Shown one piece after another: positions 32,753-35,881 of a DNA stretch of 35,881 nucleotides (within the stretch, counting starts at the first letter, position 1; each line of letters opens with the position of its first letter). Below the pieces are notes generated by a model. It saw nothing but the letters and a program-made list of their open reading frames with translations. It was not told the DNA's origin and did not search any database. A program made the translations under genes and the position numbers. Source of the DNA: Microseira wollei NIES-4236 (GTDB lineage: Bacteria > Cyanobacteriota > Cyanobacteriia > Cyanobacteriales > Aerosakkonemataceae); NCBI RefSeq assembly GCF_020521235.1, contig NZ_BLAY01000103.1:1-35881 (forward strand), in the 5' to 3' direction.

Positions 32753-34098
32753 TGAATACAAAAGTTGCCCCTCGCGATGCTTATTTGCCCGAATTAGTTA
32801 ATCAATGCCGCAAGCTGGGAAAGGCGAAGCGGGAAGCTTGCGCCCACGGTTTAAAAGATGTGCGCGACGCCGCTGTTGAATATGTCCTGGCGAGTAAATT
32901 TCCTACTACAAAGGATGAGGAATGGCGGTTTACGGATATATCCCCAATTTTGGATATTCCTTTCCAAGTTCCCGATGTTAATCGCGAATCTTCCCTCAAA
33001 TTATCCGATCTCACTTTACCTGTGAGGGATAAGAATGCTTTGCCGTTGCGAATTGTATTCGTGAATGGTTATTATGTACCCTCGCTATCCTCAGTAGAAG
33101 CGTCGCTGCTACCAACTTTGGGGATGGAATTTTTTGCGGGTAACTTAACCCAAGCACCCGGAAATTATAGCGATCGCATCCGAGAACATCTCTCCCAATC
33201 CCAAGAATACCACGATGTATTCGCGGCGTTAAATATGGCGGGGTTAGTCGATGCGGCGGTAATATATGTACCCAAAAACCAGGCAATTGAAACGCCTATC
33301 CACATCCTCTATGTAGCGATGCCTGGAGAGACACCAATCCTATCTTTACCCCACTGTTTAGTAATTGCCGAACCGGGTAGCAGCATCACCTTCGTTGAAG
33401 ATTATACGGTTATCGGTAAAGGCGCGACTTTTACCAACGCAGTGACGCAAGTTTGGGTGGGAGAAAATGCTTCGGTTAACCACACTCGCCTGCAACGAGA
33501 AAGCGGGGAAGCGTATCACGTGGGACTGAGTGCGATCGCGCAAGCCCGCGATAGTCGCTATACTTGTAATGCGATTAGTTTGGGCGGCAAAATCTCCCGC
33601 CACAATCTAGAAATTTTGCAGACAGGCGAACAAACTGAAACCAATCTCAACGGTTTGACAATGATTGCTAACGAACAGTTAGCAGATACCCACAGCGCGA
33701 TTAAACTTACCAAACCTCACGGCACTACAAACCAAATTCATAAGTGCATTGTCGCCGATAAAGCCCACGGCGTATTTAACGGTAAAATCTTCGTTCCCAA
33801 ACCGGCACAACTCGCCAACGCCGCGCAATTAAGCCGCAATTTGTTACTTTCTCCCAAAGCGAGAGTCGATACCAAACCCCAGCTAGAAATTACCGCCGAT
33901 AACGTCAAATGTTCCCACGGCGCAACGGTGAGTCAATTAGAAGACGATGAAGTCTTTTACCTGCAAAGTCGCGGATTAAATCAAGACGACTCCCGCAACC
34001 TTTTGATTAACGCCTTCGCTGCGGAAATTCTCAATCGACTCCCCATAGCTTCTCTACGGGAAACCCTCTATTCTGCCGTAAACTTAATGAAACGGTAA
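32752..34098 (+). CDS. sufD: Fe-S assembly protein SufD
   Basis: A 448-residue SufD, paralogue of SufB that pairs with it and SufC. Seen: WRFTDISPILDIPF near residue 60, AALNMAGLVDAAVIYVPKNQ, HCLVIAEPGSSITFVEDY, GLTMIANEQLADTHSAI, HKCIVADKAHGVFNGKIFV and CSHGATVSQLEDDEVFYLQS, with the conserved Cys/His region at the end. It overlaps sufC by one base. The N-terminus begins [19 protein letters not shown]. sufS follows after a 105-bp repeat-filled gap. Confidence 0.96.
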   Translation: MNTKVAPRDAYLPELVNQCRKLGKAKREACAHGLKDVRDAAVEYVLASKFPTTKDEEWRFTDISPILDIPFQVPDVNRESSLKLSDLTLPVRDKNALPLRIVFVNGYYVPSLSSVEASLLPTLGMEFFAGNLTQAPGNYSDRIREHLSQSQEYHDVFAALNMAGLVDAAVIYVPKNQAIETPIHILYVAMPGETPILSLPHCLVIAEPGSSITFVEDYTVIGKGATFTNAVTQVWVGENASVNHTRLQRESGEAYHVGLSAIAQARDSRYTCNAISLGGKISRHNLEILQTGEQTETNLNGLTMIANEQLADTHSAIKLTKPHGTTNQIHKCIVADKAHGVFNGKIFVPKPAQLANAAQLSRNLLLSPKARVDTKPQLEITADNVKCSHGATVSQLEDDEVFYLQSRGLNQDDSRNLLINAFAAEILNRLPIASLRETLYSAVNLMKR

Positions 34099-34100
34099 TC

Positions 34101-34198
34101 GCTAATGGCTAATGGCTAATGGCTAATAAAAAAATATTAACCCATTAGCAATTAGCAATTAGCAATTAGCAATTACCAATTAGCAATTAGCAATTACC
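34101..34198. repeat. STRR heptamer arrays in the sufD-sufS gap
   Basis: Three to four TAATGGC heptamers (34101-34126) are followed by about eight AATTAGC/AATTACC heptamers (34142-34198). The two arrays are partly complementary (AATGGCTAAT versus ATTAGCAATT), so the transcript may fold here. The tract occupies nearly the whole gap before sufS. Confidence 0.88.
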
Positions 34199-34203
34199 CA
34201 ACC

Positions 34204-35466
34204 ATGACTGTTACCAAAGAAAAAACCTTAGCCGATAAAGTCCGTGCTGACTTCCCGATTTTGCACCAAGAAGTCAACGGCAAACCATTAGTTTACCTCG
34301 ACAACGCCGCCACCTCTCAAAAACCATTGGCGGTGCTAAATGCGATTAAAGACTATTACGAACAATATAATTCCAACGTCCATCGCGGCGTTCACACCCT
34401 CAGCGCCAAAGCAACAGACGCTTATGAAGCAGCGCGGGTAAAAGTAGCTAAATTTGTCAACTCTGCTTTAACAGAAGAAATTATATATACCCGTAACGCT
34501 TCCGAAGCAATTAACTTAGTCGCTTATGCTTGGGGAATGACAAACCTCCAGCGGGGAGATGAAATTATCCTCACCGTAATGGAACACCACAGCAACTTAG
34601 TTCCCTGGCAATTTGTCGCCCAAAAAACCGGCGCGGTGTTGAAATTTGTCGAACTGAATCAAAACGAAGAATTCGATTTAGAACAGTTCAAAAAACTGGT
34701 ATCCGATAAGACAAAATTAGTCTCCACCGTGTATGTTTCCAACACCTTGGGATGCATCAACCCGGTGAAAGAGATTTGCGCGATCGCTCACCATTACGGA
34801 GCGAAGGTATTAATTGATGCCTGCCAAGCCGCCCCCCACATGCCCCTAAACGTGCAGGATATCGACTGCGATTGGCTCGTAGCTTCGGGTCACAAGATGT
34901 GCGGCCCCACCGGGATCGGCTTCTTATACGGAAAACAAAATATACTGCGGGCGATGCCGCCGTTTTTGGGTGGTGGCGAGATGATTGCGGATGTGTTTTT
35001 AGAGCGTTCTACCTATGCCGATATTCCGCACAAATTTGAAGCGGGGACACCTGCTATTGCAGAAGCGATCGCGCTCGGTGCAGCAGTAGATTATCTTACT
35101 AACATCGGCATGGACAAAATCCACGCCTACGAAGCCGAATTGACTGCATATTTATGCGAGAAATTGCAGCAAATTCCCACAATCAGAATTTACGGGCCAA
35201 AACCAGATCAAAATGGAGAAGGTAGAGCCGCACTCGCTGCATTTACGGCGGGAGAAGTTCATCCTCACGACTTGTCCACAATGTTAGATCAGTCTGGGAT
35301 TGCGATTCGTTCTGGGCATCATTGTACGCAACCTTTACACCGTTATTTGAACGTGGCGTCTACTGCGAGGGCGAGTTTGTATTTCTACAACACGCGGGAA
35401 GAAATTGATGCGTTTATTGCAGCGTTGAAGGAAACAATCGAGTTTTTTGGCGGGATGTTTGGATGA
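34204..35466 (+). CDS. sufS: Cysteine desulfurase SufS
   Basis: A 420-residue class II (SufS/CsdA-type) PLP-dependent desulfurase that supplies sulfur to SufBCD. Seen: [73 protein letters not shown], the PLP-binding Lys in [14 protein letters not shown] and the catalytic Cys in [14 protein letters not shown]. The ATG directly follows the STRR array and has no strong SD (AATTACCCAACC precedes it), so translation may be weak. Last gene of the suf operon. Confidence 0.97.
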   Translation: MTVTKEKTLADKVRADFPILHQEVNGKPLVYLDNAATSQKPLAVLNAIKDYYEQYNSNVHRGVHTLSAKATDAYEAARVKVAKFVNSALTEEIIYTRNASEAINLVAYAWGMTNLQRGDEIILTVMEHHSNLVPWQFVAQKTGAVLKFVELNQNEEFDLEQFKKLVSDKTKLVSTVYVSNTLGCINPVKEICAIAHHYGAKVLIDACQAAPHMPLNVQDIDCDWLVASGHKMCGPTGIGFLYGKQNILRAMPPFLGGGEMIADVFLERSTYADIPHKFEAGTPAIAEAIALGAAVDYLTNIGMDKIHAYEAELTAYLCEKLQQIPTIRIYGPKPDQNGEGRAALAAFTAGEVHPHDLSTMLDQSGIAIRSGHHCTQPLHRYLNVASTARASLYFYNTREEIDAFIAALKETIEFFGGMFG

Positions 35467-35660
35467 TATTGAGTTTGAAATGATACCAAATCCGGATTAA
35501 CAACCCCCCTTACTCTTATAGACCGCGCAGGCGGTCTTTGTTTGTGTAGCCGCGACTTTAGTCGTTAGGCATAAAGTTTCAGAAGTTAGGTTTCGCAGAA
35601 GTTACCCGACTTCTTTGCATTTTAGAATAGGAAAAGGGCGAATGCATTCTGATACCAAAT
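35467..35660. other. Region after sufS with terminator-like hairpin
   Basis: AGACCGC-GCAG-GCGGTCT at 35520-35537 followed by TTGTTTG forms a terminator-like hairpin 54 bp after sufS. The same GCGCGGTCT arm recurs inside the adjoining tandem repeat. No gene is seen. Confidence 0.5.
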
Positions 35661-35881
35661 TTGCTTCCAATATCCTTTTTTTTATCCCCACCCTTAAGGG
35701 TGGGGCTACACAAACAAAGCCCGCCTGCGCGGTCTATAAAATTTTGCTTCCAACATCCTTTTTTTTATCCCCACCCTTAAGGGTGGGGCTACACAAACAA
35801 AGCCCGCCTGCGCGGTCTATAAAATTTTGCTTCCAACATCCTTTTTTTTATCCCCACCCTTAAGGGTGGGGCTACACAAAC
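35661..35881. repeat. Tandem 83-bp repeat, at least 2.6 copies, running off the window
   Basis: Units begin TTGCTTCCAA at 35661, 35744 and 35827, exactly 83 bp apart, and are nearly identical. Each has an 8-9 bp T run, a CCCCACCCTTAAGGGTGGGG palindrome and CAAAGCCCGCCTGCGCGGTC. The third is cut by the window end. The plus frame at 35615-35863 simply reads through it and is not a gene. Confidence 0.9.

Noticed and set aside
34101-34198. Possible CRISPR array from regularly spaced repeats
   Set aside because: Repeats are 7-bp heptamers without unique spacers, and no cas gene is present; this is an STRR tract.
35615-35863. 82-codon plus frame at the right edge
   Set aside because: It is the translation of the 83-bp tandem repeat.

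Overview
The window looks like chromosomal DNA from a cyanobacterium, probably a filamentous, repeat-rich one. The pointers are frequent HIP1 octamers (GCGATCGC, e.g. near 4153, 6752, 8540, 12043, 18097, 34782), a plastid-type ndhH, a cyanobacterial SufR/sufBCDS locus, clustered signalling genes, heptameric STRR repeats and many short palindromic repeats. The organism type is inferred from gene content, not from a database search.

Layout. 1-7.7 kb is a signalling block: a hypothetical gene, a receiver-GAF-SpoIIE phosphatase directly followed by an RsbW-like anti-sigma kinase (minus strand), a NarL/LuxR response regulator, and a divergent 770-residue receiver-PAS-GAF histidine kinase whose receiver is degenerate. 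8.2-12.3 kb holds rsmH and, 3 bp upstream, an M48 metallopeptidase gene broken twice: by a 1290-bp tnpB-only IS200/IS605-type element and by a one-base deletion in an A run. Removing the element and adding one A gives an exact 631-codon frame. 12.3-20.6 kb is an accessory segment bracketed by two copies of the ndhH promoter and 5' end. It holds an intact carotenoid oxygenase with an unusual basic insertion, a paralogue interrupted by a second IS200/IS605-type element (intact TnpB plus a tiny divergent ribbon-helix-helix gene), two MITE-like repeats and a GAF/SpoIIE relic. 20.7-23.5 kb has ndhH and a MidA/NDUFAF7-family methyltransferase. 23.5-28.9 kb has an XRE regulator facing a 40-bp palindrome, a small conserved protein, an M14-type deacylase, phosphofructokinase, two tandem Uma2 genes and a small hypothetical. 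29-35.5 kb is the iron-sulfur assembly locus: sufR divergent from sufB-(aspartic protease)-sufC-sufD-sufS, with two perfect SufR operators between them. The window ends in an 83-bp tandem repeat.

How the genes work together. SufR (4 Cys in CX12CX13CX14C spacing) should sense Fe-S status and repress its own gene and the SufBCD scaffold/SufS desulfurase operon. NdhH is the quinone-site subunit of the photosynthetic complex I, and its neighbour belongs to the family whose mitochondrial member methylates the NdhH orthologue, so they may form a modifier-substrate pair. The SpoIIE phosphatase and anti-sigma kinase look like two arms of a partner-switching module.

Most notable for follow-up: the ndhH 5' duplication around an 8-kb segment, the nested ribbon-helix-helix gene in the tnpB element, the ndhH/NDUFAF7 pairing, the aspartic protease embedded in the suf operon, and the MITE pair. 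No rRNA, tRNA or CRISPR array was recognised.
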